Assembly (NCBI GenBank): GCA_009767595.1
Contig: VSDK01022151.1
Span: 124,001-188,000, forward strand
From: Symbiodinium kawagutii
Lineage: Eukaryota > Sar > Dinophyceae > Suessiales > Symbiodiniaceae
DNA: 64,000 nucleotides
Direction of reading: 5' to 3'
The notes below the pieces were generated by a model. That model saw only the letters and a program-made list of their open reading frames with translations. It was not told where the DNA came from and did no database searches. The position numbers and the translations under genes are program-made. Positions 40,737 through 52,205 of the stretch are shown here, in pieces (the first letter of the stretch is position 1; the number at the start of each line of letters is the position of its first letter).

Positions 40737-43700
40737 CAAGTTCTCGAAGTAAATCCTCCAGCTCGGAGACCGGTCGCCCTTCGCATCCTCGGAGTTCTGC
40801 CGCTTGATGCCGTTGGGCTTGGGGCAGATGCGGCCCGGGTGCCACATGGCCGCATGGCCATAGGGGCGGGGCGAGGCTGACAGCAAGGCGCTCGTGTGGC
40901 CTGCACCGGGGGAAGCAAGCAATGGCTGTGTGGCTGGGGTAGGTGGTTGATTGCGATTGGTTGGTTTATTGTGATTAGTTGGATTAGTTCGATTGTCACT
41001 AGTTGGTTGATTCTGATGGTTGGATGGTTTAGTATGATTAGGTAGGGATTCTTAGTAGGATGGTTTAGTATGATTAGTTAGATTACTTAGTTCATGGTGT
41101 TGATTCTTGATGGATTGGCTGGTTGGTTTGTTGATTTAGTGGTCAGTGGGTACTCAATGGTTAGTTGATGGATAATGAGCAATGGTTTAGTATGATCAGT
41201 TAGGTTACTTAGTCAATGGTTAGTGGCTATTCAATGGTTTAAGAAAGCTTAGCAATGGTTGATCGATGAATGATTGTATGATGGTTCACTAGGTGATTGT
41301 GATTTAGAACAGTGGCTAAGCAATGATGGATCAGAATCAACAACCAATGGAGAACTATGGTTGATTGCTGGTTGATGGATGATTAATTATTGAGGAATGC
41401 TTGATAGTCAGTAATAAATGATCAACGAAGAGCATAACCAACAACAATGGTTGGTTGATGGTTAACTCATGGTCAATGATGCATGGTCGATGAGTGATGA
41501 GGGTTGACTAATGGATTATGAATGGCTAAATTCTCAGGTAATAGCCAACCGATCGGTAACAAAGGTTTTAATTCATGGTTAGTAAGAAACTACTAATGAT
41601 GGTTAATGATGTTAAGTAATGCTTAAGTTATGCTTAAGTTATGCTTCAAATTGCTTTTTAATGAGGGCTATGAAGGAATCAAGTATGTAAAGGGGGTTCT
41701 CAATGGTTTACAACAAACAAACGTTAATATCTGATGATTTGGAGGTCCCCCAATTTTGAGAAACACCCATATGAAGTATAACTGGTGGTTGCGATCGACC
41801 CGTGCTCGGTGGCTGCTTTGGTACAGCTGCGATGGTCGTGGAACGCCGTTGGATTGCCGATTTCTCAATGAATTCTCCCAAAGTCCATCGCCAAATGATG
41901 TCTGCTGTCTGCTGTTGTATTTCCCTCTGATTCTTCGCGATTATCTCCTAGTGACAACAGGGTTATGAACCATCTTTCAACATCTAGTGCATAAATATTC
42001 TGTAAAGACTCACTGTTTGTGGTTAGCGTACAAATCTTTGGTCATCTGACGCCTGACAACAAGGTGTGAAAGCCCCAAAGTGCTGTATACCCCACTGTGC
42101 CAAGTTGATGAAGAACTCGGGTCAAATGGTTGGTTGAAACCCAGTCATCTACCCAACTGATTATAGACAACTAGCGAAGTGATATCCAGTCATCTTACCA
42201 GGTTACACATCAAAACTATAGTATCTACCTAACTAGCTCAAAGTGATGTGCCCCAGTCAAAAATGGCAGCTGATGATCAGATGGATAATGATGGATGGGT
42301 TACTGATGGATAATGATGGTTAGCACATGGTTATTAAACCATCATGGAACAATTCTTGATCAAGGTGGTCAATGTAGGGTTTATACATGGCTGATGAAGG
42401 TGAATGAGGGCTAATGATGGTTGTAGGTTATAGATCGATGGTTATAATGATGGTGAATGATGCTCATGATTAATCTCAATAAGTTATCCAAAGTGATGAC
42501 CTAGATATAGTTATATCTAAATGGCCAGTCTTGACCCAATGGAAGGTCATGGGTGTCTTTCAAAATAGGGACCTCCCCATCATCCAGCGTTAATCATTGA
42601 TAGTGATAAACCAACCGCTTTTGGGAGTTATTTTGGAGTACGTACCCCCAGTTATCATCCAGTTTATTGACCATTTATCATTTTCAGTACCCTCTGGTAA
42701 ACTAACTATTGGTGGTTTCCTAGGGTTTTACTCCAAAATATGGCGATTTCATCCATTGCCAGGTTAGTTTACCAGTTAATTAATCCATTTACAGTAATAA
42801 CCATAACCATTTTCTAGTATTAATTGACCATCATCACTTACCTACCCCTGCAAGGGGATGAGGGACCCGGGTGCTGCCCGACAAACCTACCATAATCACT
42901 TCCAACCACAGTTGATCAACCATCACTTTAGTAGTTGTTTCACCATTCTTGTTGGTTATTATCCCCTATTATTAACCATGATCAGCGACTATAAACTTCA
43001 GTGGCGCCCAGTTCCTGGCTGCCTGAGGGGTCAACCACCACCCCCCGCGCCCGCCCGCCTTCCCGCGCAGCACGCACCCGGTCCACGGCTTTCAGCTGCG
43101 CCACTTCGGCGCGGAGAACGTCCAGCTCCTCGGGCACAGAAGCGTGGGTGAAATGATGGTTATCACTGATGGTTAAATGGTTAAATGATGGTTGATTGAT
43201 GGTTGAGAAAGTCTTAAAGATTGATAATGATTGACAATCATTGATAATGGTCGATGGTGAATTGATGAATGGATATCATGGTTCAATGATGGTGAATTGA
43301 TGTTTAAATGATGGTGAATTGATGTTTAAATGATGGTTAAGTGATGGTTAATTGATGGTTAAGTGATGGTGAATTGACGGTGAATTGATGGTTGATTGAT
43401 GGTTGAGAAAGATTGATAGTGATTGACAAGCATTGATAATGGTTGATGAATGGTTGTCATAGGAACCATCTACAATAGTTTGGCTATCTTATTGACCATG
43501 GTTTATGGAGTAGAATTAGTGGTTTAATGTTTCATCGTTTATCTTTGAGGGGTTACACGGATTTATCTTTCAGGGGGTTATCTTTAAGGAATACTGGTTG
43601 ATGAATGGTTACGAGGGTTTATCTCAAAGGAATTCTGGTCTTGGCAGCCAACTAAGCTAATGATGATAGTCATTGGTACTGATGGTTAGTATTGATTCAT

Positions 43701-45590
43701 ACTGGTCAACAATGGTCGAGGAGCAGTCAATGACAACGGTTGATTGATCGGAATAGATGGCTGATGAATGTTCGATTAGGGATAAGCACGAATTCACCAT
43801 TCCTCACTAATCAACATTTGCCACTCTTGGCAGCTCCTCCTAGTAGATAATCAACATTATTCACCACTCATTCATCAACATTATTCATCACTCCTGGTAG
43901 ATAATCATCACTCATCATCACTCATTTGGTGGTTTATCAAGCCATAGGGGACCCCAAAAAAATGCTGGTTGGTTTACTACTATAAATGACTGTGAACATG
44001 GATGATTTAGGGGTACCCTATGGCTTGAGAAACACCCATTTAGCTCATCTACCATTTGGTTCGGCCACTTGTGGGGGCCGCTCGCTACCAAGGCCTCGCT
44101 ACCAAGCACGGCTCGCCAGTACTTCCCATGGCCCCCTCGCCTGGAGGGCACCCAACATGGCCTTCATGTGCTTACCGACCTGCGGAGATGGAGACAGGCC
44201 CAGTCATGGTGAAGCCGATGGTTAGTTGATGGCTTTTTAATGGCCAACCAACCATGTTAGATGAGTTAGAGATGGCTAATTAATGGCCAATCAATGGTTG
44301 ATCAATGGTTCATTCATTAATCAACTAAGCATCATGGTTATTAATGGCTTGTTAAGGGCCAATCAATGGTTTACCAGTTAGTTGATGGCTTTTTAGTGGC
44401 CAACCAACCAGGTTAGATGGGTTAGAGATGGCTGATTAACCCTAGTTCAACAAACTCATGGCCAACCAATGGTTAATCAATGGTTCACTTTAACGCCTCT
44501 TCAATGGTTCGATGAGTTAGAGATGGTTAATTTAAAATTGATGGTTGTTTGTTGTGAATGATGGCGATTGAGCTGGTTAGTGACCAACTGATGGGTAACA
44601 AGTGCTGGTTGATTAGATGGTCAATGATGGCGAAATAGCGGTCAAGTGATGGTAAGTAACCACCTAGCCAATGAATACTAGTGATGCTTACTTCATGGTT
44701 AGTTCATTTTAAGTGATGGGTAATGAATGGATAATAGAGGCATAGAGAGGCTATTTGATGCATACTGATGGATGATATATCCCATGAGTTTGTCTTCCAT
44801 TGCCGGCAGCCACACCAATTGCTCCCATCCATTGGCCGTTCTCAGGCCACTTTCAAGAATCCTTAAGGATTTCATTGGAATCTGGATGAGCCCCACTTCG
44901 CAGTGGATGGTTATTCTAGCTGGCCAGCCACCACGGTGAATAACAGTTGACGACCAATCATCCTCAAACGGCTGAACGATGTTTGATCATCGATGACTGG
45001 TCATTACAAAAGCATGAAAAGCTCCAAGAAAGCGTAATCTGGTTGGTGGTTTCAACCCCTATGAAAAAATATTAGTCAACCAACCATTTGTTAATGATTA
45101 CTACGGAAAATAAAAAATGTTTCAAACCACCAGCCAGTAATAGTCAATCCGTCCCAACATTTGGTCTCGTTTGGGGGATGTGAACAGCCAGAGGTACCGG
45201 TTAACGACAGCCATATGATTGGATGAAACAACAGCAATAGGGGTATAATTATGAAACATGTGCTTACTGATTTGATAGTTCACTAGCATGAAAATCAATT
45301 TCAATACCGACTAAGGCTTATATCAACCATTAGATTAACCATGATCATTAAAGAACTAGCTCGTTTCTGCAAGCTGGGTCGTTGGCCGGTACCCCCAGTG
45401 TTCCATCAGGATACCACCAACGGTTGCATTGCGAACGTTCATCCCCAAGCATATCCGCCAGATCCCCAGCATCACCGCGATGCCAAGGCACATTGGATGC
45501 CAAATGCCCCTCCAGATCCTCAAGAGAACGAGCGTCATCGTGGGGAGACAACAGGGCGAAAACCGTGGAGAATCGTTTCTGCATCACCAT
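40737..45590 (-). CDS. minus-strand exon series of an unrecognised protein
   Basis: Four islands with matching signals. 45,590-45,370 reads RFSTVFALLSPHDDARSLED, then LEGHLASNVPWHRGDAGDLA and DMLGDERSQCNRWWYPDGTL. 44,140-44,053 lies between CTCCAG|G and AAATG|GTAGAT and reads RGGHGKYWRAVLGSEALVAS then GPHKWPNQM, ending in phase 0. 43,128-43,042 starts after GCCCGAG|G in phase 0 and reads ELDVLRAEVAQLKAVDRVRA, a short coiled coil. 40,900-40,737 follows CCCCCGGTGCAG|G and reads MWHPGRICPKPNGIKRQNSE, then DAKGDRSPSWRIYFENL before GTTGAA. The last join works in phase if the 43.1 kb exon ends at a GC donor. A further fragment at 48,325-48,251 (FNDPPRVLEWLTQRIEHSA) may belong too. These could be the 3' part of the RING/TRAF-like gene or a separate gene. 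Function unknown. Confidence 0.42.
40925..41660 (+). other. GGTTGATTG word block
   Basis: TGGTTGATTGTGATTAGTTGG and TTAGTATGATTAGTTAG-like words repeat degenerately. No gene; probably intronic or intergenic filler. Confidence 0.5.
41692..41770 (+). mobile_element. family A copy, shortened left part
   Basis: GGGGGTTCTCAATGGTTTAC at the left and GGTCCCCCAATTTTGAGAAA at the right, flanked by ATGT and ATAT. About 20 bp are missing in the left arm. Confidence 0.7.
42549..42645 (-). mobile_element. family A copy, right end replaced
   Basis: ATGGGTGTCTTTCAAAATAG at the left, then the ATCATCCAGCGTTAATC core and GATAAACCAACCGCTTTTG. The right terminus degenerates into ATTTTGGAGTACG. Confidence 0.65.
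42688..42775 (+). mobile_element. family D MITE copy
   Basis: TACCCTCTGGTAAACTAACT at the left and TTGCCAGGTTAGTTTACCAG at the right. It lies 40 bp after an A copy. The final GGGTA is replaced by TTAATTAA. Confidence 0.75.
43143..43920 (+). other. GATGGTTGATTGATGG word block with local duplication
   Basis: ATGGTTGATTGATGGTTGAG with AAAG, then TTGATAATG, occurs at about 43,188 and 43,388. The rest is degenerate GATGGTTAAATGATGG. From 43,800 polarity flips to CATCACTCATCA. No gene. Confidence 0.55.
43928..44037 (+). mobile_element. family A MITE copy beside an exon
   Basis: GGTGGTTTATCAAGCCATAG at the left and TACCCTATGGCTTGAGAAAC at the right, with ATTT on both sides (43,924-43,927 and 44,038-44,041). 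Its edge is 15 bp from the predicted donor of the 44,053-44,140 exon. Confidence 0.9.
44215..44900 (+). other. word block with long direct repeat
   Basis: GTTAGTTGATGGCTTTTTA, then GTGGCCAACCAACCA and GGTTAGAGATGGCT, occurs at 44,221-44,300 and again at 44,377-44,440. The rest is ATCAATGGTT words. No gene. Confidence 0.55.
45039..45137 (+). mobile_element. family C MITE copy, well preserved
   Basis: CTGGTTGGTGGTTTCAACCC at the left and TTTCAAACCACCAGCCAG at the right, with TAAT on both sides (45,035-45,038 and 45,138-45,141). Confidence 0.88.
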
Positions 45591-46150
45591 TCAAGTCGTA
45601 TTTTTCAATAAAGCATTCATTGGGTTGTAACTTGGTGATTACCTTATGTGAATGGTACAGTACTTATATGTGAACCTTGGTTTATACCAGTATTGTAAGG
45701 GACCGTCGCCCCAGTGACGTTGTAAGTTCCTTACTAAGCCAATTACGTTACAAGTTGGTGATTCAATTCGCGATTGAACAAGCTGCTTACACCTACCATT
45801 TGCATCCGTTTGCCTGTTAGCTACCCTAGTTTTGTTCACCCTCGAATTGCCAACGGAGCTGGGACCCCCGTCCCTCGTATACCACGTATGATTCGGGGAA
45901 TGATATGACCTGCAGTAAAGGCAACGGACATGACCATGCTCTGGGTATGGGCGTCACCTTAGTTCACATCGGATCCTCCGTCTATGACCTCAACGGTACC
46001 AACCCACGGCAGCAAGTGGTGGACCGTGGTCGTCCAATCTGAAATCCTGACCCATGGTGGAACACCGAAAACCTCAACTGCTTCCACCACCAGGGACACC
46101 TTGTAGATGTCCAAATCAACTATGGTTGGAAATGTTGGATATGCATGGAC

Positions 46151-46264
46151 ATGGAGGTTTCTTAATCCATAAGGGAAACCCCTCAAGTTCTGGTTGCATT
46201 TTGCCATCAATGACTAATACAAAGGATGATTTTGGGTTGCCCCTATGACTTGAGAAACACCCAT
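46151..46264 (+). mobile_element. family A copy, diverged
   Basis: ATGGAGGTTTCTTAATCCAT at the left and TGCCCCTATGACTTGAGAAA at the right. It has the TATGACTTGAG variant arm. Confidence 0.7.
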
Positions 46265-46337
46265 ACCTAGTCGATACTTATTCCCATCATACGTTGGATA
46301 TTTTCATGGTTGTCCTTGTTGCTTATTCCTATCATTC

Positions 46338-46600
46338 GCCTGGTGGTTTCAACCTCTCCGCAAAATGTGCTCGTCAATCAACCATCCCAAAGTCATTGGG
46401 GAAAACAACAAGAATTGTAAATCAAACCACCAACCAATAGCTTCCCAGGACCAATAGCTTAACACCAACCATCCCAAATCAACTTGATTCTCATTGGTCT
46501 TAAGCTTAACACCAACCATCCCAACCATTAGCTTCCCAACCAAAACAATAGTGTCAATGGGGAAAAACGACAAAAATTGTCAATCAAACCACCAACAGCT
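46338..46600 (+). mobile_element. family C copy plus a second C right half
   Basis: 46,338-46,435: GCCTGGTGGTTTCAACCTCT to GTAAATCAAACCACCAACCA. 46,545-46,600: GTCAATGGGGAAAAACGAC to CAATCAAACCACCAAC, a second right half. Between them ACACCAACCATCCCAA is repeated. Confidence 0.7.
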
Positions 46601-46814
46601 ACAAAATTGCCTGTCCTTGTCCCCCAAACGTTGCTTCCCACGATTCACCACCAACCCGTCGCAGCCATTCCCAAAAACGACCAGCGCTGGTTGCAGGCGC
46701 TGGGCACAACAATGGTCACTTCGTCAGTGCTGGTGGAGCGTGTCACGCTCACTGCGACAACTCTCGTTGGTTCTATGCATGTGGAATAATCTAAATGTAT
46801 CGAAATGGCAAATA

Positions 46815-46862
46815 CGTATATATATTTGTATATATATATATATACGATTATATATGTAAATG
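46815..46862. repeat. (TA)n microsatellite
   Basis: TATATATTTGTATATATATA with imperfect extensions and a TATATATG tail. Confidence 0.85.
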
Positions 46863-46929
46863 TTATTTGGTGTATAAAGTGTATAGACATATATCTATAA
46901 TCTATATGATTCTGTTGTACAAATATCAT

Positions 46930-47990
46930 ACTACTCGACTGCGCACTGCTGCTTACTGAGAGTTTGCTAGTATTACGATATGGGATGTTCTTGCCAAAAC
47001 CGTCACATAAAATTTGGTTGCTGTGAGGATTTCGAAAGGTGGAACACGATTTCGATTGTCAACGTGGCTGCAGGTGAGTTCACCTTGTACCCCTGGCATA
47101 CAATAATGAATCATTGTGTTCCAACTATAGTTTTATTGGGAAACTATGGGGAACATATCCCCGCTAAGATTGACCCATAAGGCCCATATCCTTGTACAAT
47201 CAATCATACAGAACCAGATCTCATGCGTAGTGTCACTAGCCTTCGGTGTAGAGCTAGTGACCTACTCAACCTTGTCATTGTTGCCAGTCCATGAAGCCGA
47301 ATAGGTAGCTGCCTACCACAAGGCAGCCCTTGCTGGTCAAGTCTCATCAGCTATGTAGCGCTCGCCACAGAGTTTGCAGAAGGCATAGCTGGCCTGTTCC
47401 GAGAGAAAAAATATCGCATACATGGCTTATTTGCCATCATATACGATCGGTGATTCGGTTGATATGGGCAATTGCTACCATGGTAAGCAACATTGCTGCG
47501 TATTCTATCTCATGGTCTGTCAATCTCTAGGAATTCATGGTTTTCCCTAAGTTAATCCGCGGTCATGGATGGTGAGACTATTTCCCTTGACAGCCAGAGT
47601 GTGTGCATATTGATATCCATCTATGTATATAGTAAGTATGTTGGGTAATTAAATGAATATCGCACAATCTATTGTGATAAGAATCATAATGATAATATTC
47701 TGATAAGAATCATAATGATAATAATCGCCGGTTTCCTGTGTTGCCAGCTCATCAGTGGCGAAGAACGCGCTTGCCACAACCCAATGGCTTGTTGACGCCC
47801 CTCTGCCTCTTTGCCCCTGGTGAGCACAAATGGACAAATGGTAAGCAACAGGACATCCAAGTCGGAGTCATGGATATATCATTATATAACTATGATATCA
47901 TCAACTATTATATACTCATATACTAGTCATGAACTACACTATTAATGATGTATGATAGTTGGTTGATGATATAATGACTATCCAACAGTT
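46930..47990. other. no gene seen; B remnant and small repeats
   Basis: 47,064-47,188 carries a degraded B copy (GGCTGCAGGTGAGTTCACC to GATTGACCCATAAGGCCC). 47,675-47,725 has TGATAAGAATCATAATGATA twice. 47,740-47,830 is a GC-richer patch with weak frames. Nothing firm. Confidence 0.35.
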
Positions 47991-48775
47991 ATCAGTCCAG
48001 TTGGAGTTAATCATAATACCGACCCTGGACTGGTAAACCAATCACAGCTTTGACGCTGCTCATATCTTAGGTACCAGGGTGGATATGCAACAACTATGGC
48101 GAAACCAAACATATCAATCAGCAAAATACATGAGAACATATGGCTAGTGCTTGGTCTACATATGTTTTGAATAAAATATGGCTAGCGAAAAGAGCCCAAA
48201 GTAAGTAGCAAAATCATGAATTGGCTGAGTTCCGGCTACATTCCGAGCTTTCAAGCCGAGTGCTCAATTCGCTGGGTGAGCCATTCAAGGACCCTGGGCG
48301 GGTCGTTGAAGTACAGAAATCATACGTCAAATCCAGGGTGGCTCAAGGGTCACGAGCTGATTTTGTTGGTTTTCGTGGTTACTAGTGACCACAATAATAC
48401 TCTTATTAGCCAAATCACTAGTGATTAGCCAATTTTGTTGGTTTTCATGGCTAATAATACTAATGATTTGCCATTACAATTCTCGAGCGTTGTCATTATG
48501 GACACCATAAACTGCTCTTAACCATTACTAATCTATTCTTGTCCATTATTCGTGCAGAACCAAAGAAGCCATTGTTAATCCACGATTGATCCAATATTCA
48601 GCAAAATTGATTCAGCATGAACCATGGTTACCCATCAAACGCCGCCATTACACATCATAGTTGCATGAATTTTGCTACTATCAAACAAACAAACGGCTGG
48701 GCAACCAAAAACAAGAAGAGTTGCTCCCATTGCAAACAGCTACCAGCCCTACTCCTCCAGCCGTCTAGCTGGGAC

Positions 48776-51700
48776 CGCAACGGGGAACCCTTGGGTCGTG
48801 GCTGGGGGGTCCCCTCGCTGTTGCCGCTCAGCCTGGCATTTGGCCAAATGATCTTCCAACTCCTTGGTGGATTCGGCACGGCCGTGCTGCTACATGGGAA
48901 GATCTTGGATAAAACTGGAGCATGGTTGGTGAATTGCTGAAGGGATAGTAATCAACCATATTAGCCATGAGTTGGTGAAAATAGCAAGGTTATTTTCAAT
49001 GATGGTTGTGGTTATTTTCAATGATGCTTTGATGACGCTTTCAACCATTCATCATCAGGAAGTGGTTGTGGTTACCATCAACTTTCTGGAGTTGATAGGG
49101 ATGAACGGTTCTTGGAAACCATGGGAAAGTTGATGGCAACCACAACCATGGCTTGCCATAAACAGAGTAAATGGGTGAATGGTCCAGCATGGGAACTATC
49201 AACCAGTACCCCATACTGGCTCTCATCATCTGTGACAATTTACTCCTTGCTCATCGTCAATGCTCATGCTCTGGTTCTTTGTCATTTACTGGTTTTTTAT
49301 CCAGCTACTAATTTCACTGGCTTTTTATCCATAGAGCAACTAATCAATTTGTTGTTCCGAATCGATGTCATCAAATGGTTTCACAGCAATGGCTGGACAT
49401 CGCCATGAACCATCGATACATTGTCCCGTGGGAGCGCTCCATGGCTCCTCCATGCTCCCCTCGATAGCTATATCCCGTCAGAGCGTTTTGGTTACCCTCT
49501 GGTGAACTAAGATGGCAATGGAAAATCCGCCATAAATCAATGGTTTTTCTAGGGTTTTCCTATGTTTTCCCAACGAAATGGTGCATTTCCCATTGCCATT
49601 TTAGTTTGGCAGATGGTACTGGTTGATATTCCCAGTGGAAGTCGTGCAAAGACACACCGTGCCACTGGAGTCATCCTCAGCATTGATGGTTCGAATCAGC
49701 CGCAGCTAGCGCGACACCAACCCTATGAGAAGTATCGATCACGCAATCTATCCGCCAAAATCAAAACGAACCAATCAACCAACAAACCATCAGTTTGATG
49801 GTCATGTCACGCCATGTCCACACATCACTAGTTCTGCCCCTGTTGGTTCTTGTGTGCCGAGTTTCAGCAGCTTCCAAATCTTCATCGCAACGCGGACAAC
49901 GCACAGGACGCTTGGGGCATTCGTTTGCATGCCTGAAGCAGGGGAAAACGGTGAAAACCGGGTCCAATCAAACCAGAAATTTCAATCCTTGCCTAGCACT
50001 TGGTTAGAACCCTCCTGGTAGCTCCTGCGCAGCAACGTCTCTCGGCGTGAAACCTAGCCCTGTCCTGGTAGCTCCTGGCCTCGCTTCCCTTTCAAGGCCC
50101 TTTGAAAGGCTGTTCTGGGGTACGCCTGGCTCCAAATCGGCTCCTCCCAATCAACAGCCAATTGCACCCCTGTTTTCAAGCTGGTTCATCGAGCCACTGA
50201 AGTATAGCTATATCATGTTGAGGTCATCATGTTATACCGAGCAAAAACGGGTAGTTACCGGTATCTGATTATCAATCCGCCCCAAAGCAAATGCTGTTTC
50301 TGTAACCAATACCCTTTAGTAAATGTTGCCCTGGTTGTAGGGCAAACCCCACCATTTATAGCTGGTTTTAGCTATTGGAAATGGCGGTTTTAAACTTCCG
50401 GGTAAGTTTTACTATACTAGAGCAATAGCAATACGTGTATCCAAAGCCATCATGGATGATGAATATCGAAACAACCTGCTCCAAGTTGCGGATTGTCAAA
50501 CACTACCTGGAAGAAAGTCATTATGATATTGGGACTGTATTGCAGGCACAAAATCATTCCAAGTCACCAGCCATCAACCAAAGTAAAGGCGGGCCCGCAA
50601 CTACGGCCCCGTTCAGCCCTTATGCCCTATAACTGGTAGAAAATCGTTCACACTCAACGCTAAGATAGGCAAGCAAACCAACAGCAGTCCGGGCTCTTGG
50701 GGGAGGCCCACAGTGTAGCGATGGTGGGGGGCCGAGGGGGTACCTCTAGTGGTGATAAAGAGGTATGACTCGAATGACCCATTTTGTTGTCAAAAAGTGG
50801 ACAAATCATGGAACGTTGACAATGTTGGATTATTACATGTCATTACTGTGTTTCCAACATGATCAACCATCAACTAACAATGGATGTGACCATTTATGAA
50901 CATATAAACCTATATAGAGAGATTTACATCATTGGCTATCAACCCACGTCATTTACCCAGTTCATACATGATGATTAATTATTGCAATCATCTGTGGATA
51001 AACTGATATTGTCGCTTAACTTGACCACTGCAGACAACCACATCCCATTTGCATTCCTGTTTGGTGGTGAGAACCTCAGAAAAATATGTTTGTCAACCAG
51101 CCATTCCTGTTAATGATGATATTCCATCGAAAATGAAAAATGCCAATCAGACCACCAACCAAAATCTGCAACCAACATCAACCATGATTTCCCAAAAAAT
51201 CTTCATTAACCGAAGGCTGTTGTAAATCATCATTTGCATTAGGACATGCCCATTTCCTTCCCTCACGGCGCTCCACCTCTCTTTGTTTCCCAGGCGATGA
51301 ACGTTGCCGCAGCCATAGCTGCCTGAATGCGAGCCCCCCACCGTGCAACGTGCGAGAAGAACGCCCCAACAGATTGGTGGGACAAACTTGACGAATATTG
51401 AATACTGGGCGGTTGTTATTAGAAGGTGGGGTCCCCAAAATAGCTAAGTTGGTTAAGGGTAATTAACTAGGGACATGCAGCACAGACGGTCATGTCCTTT
51501 CGTGCAAATTTTCGTCCTCGACCTGTCTTGCTTTGACAAGAATATCCAGAAAGTCGTTGTTCAACTGTCTCCGCAAATCACTTAAAACCCATTTTTTCAT
51601 GGTTTCAGGAAATCTTGCAACACAAAGAAACTCTTTTGGTGACAAGAGTCTTTGGTGCTGTTGCCAAACCCATCGAAGGACCAGTTCCCAAACTATTAGA

Positions 51701-52130
51701 AAAGCCATTGGGGCTGCTCGTCTGCCTCGCTACTTTCACACGGGCCGGCATCCGTTGGTGTCTTAGCGGCGATGGTCTACCATTGGCAATTCTGATCAGA
51801 CCGACTTGAAAATTCCATTAATCATCACATATCCAAAAGGAAGGTCATGAACATGAACAAATTCAATTTTCAATCATGATCAACTCTTCCTACCGACCAT
51901 CAACGGAAAGTAACCTACCTGTGCACAACACCATGCTGGATGCTCAGGGCTCTACTCCATCAGCGCCCACCGCTGATTTTTCCAAACGCAAGACTTGGCA
52001 CAACATGGCATGAGCACAGTGTGCAAACATAATGATATACTAACATCCCACGCCCCAACCTACCCCAACCCCTGCATCACCTAGAGTCAACATCATGAAA
52101 AACAAGAAAAATGTCAATTGCCACAGCTGT

Positions 52131-52205
<75 letters not shown>

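Noticed and set aside
48340-48360. TGGCTCAAG, the 3' part of the dinoflagellate spliced leader (also on minus near 2,112-2,120)
   Set aside because: Only 9 bases match and the preceding TTT of the leader is absent, so chance is as likely as a relict leader.
49685-49700. GGTTCGAATC, like a tRNA B box
   Set aside because: The flanking bases do not pair into a T arm, and there is no A box or acceptor stem upstream.
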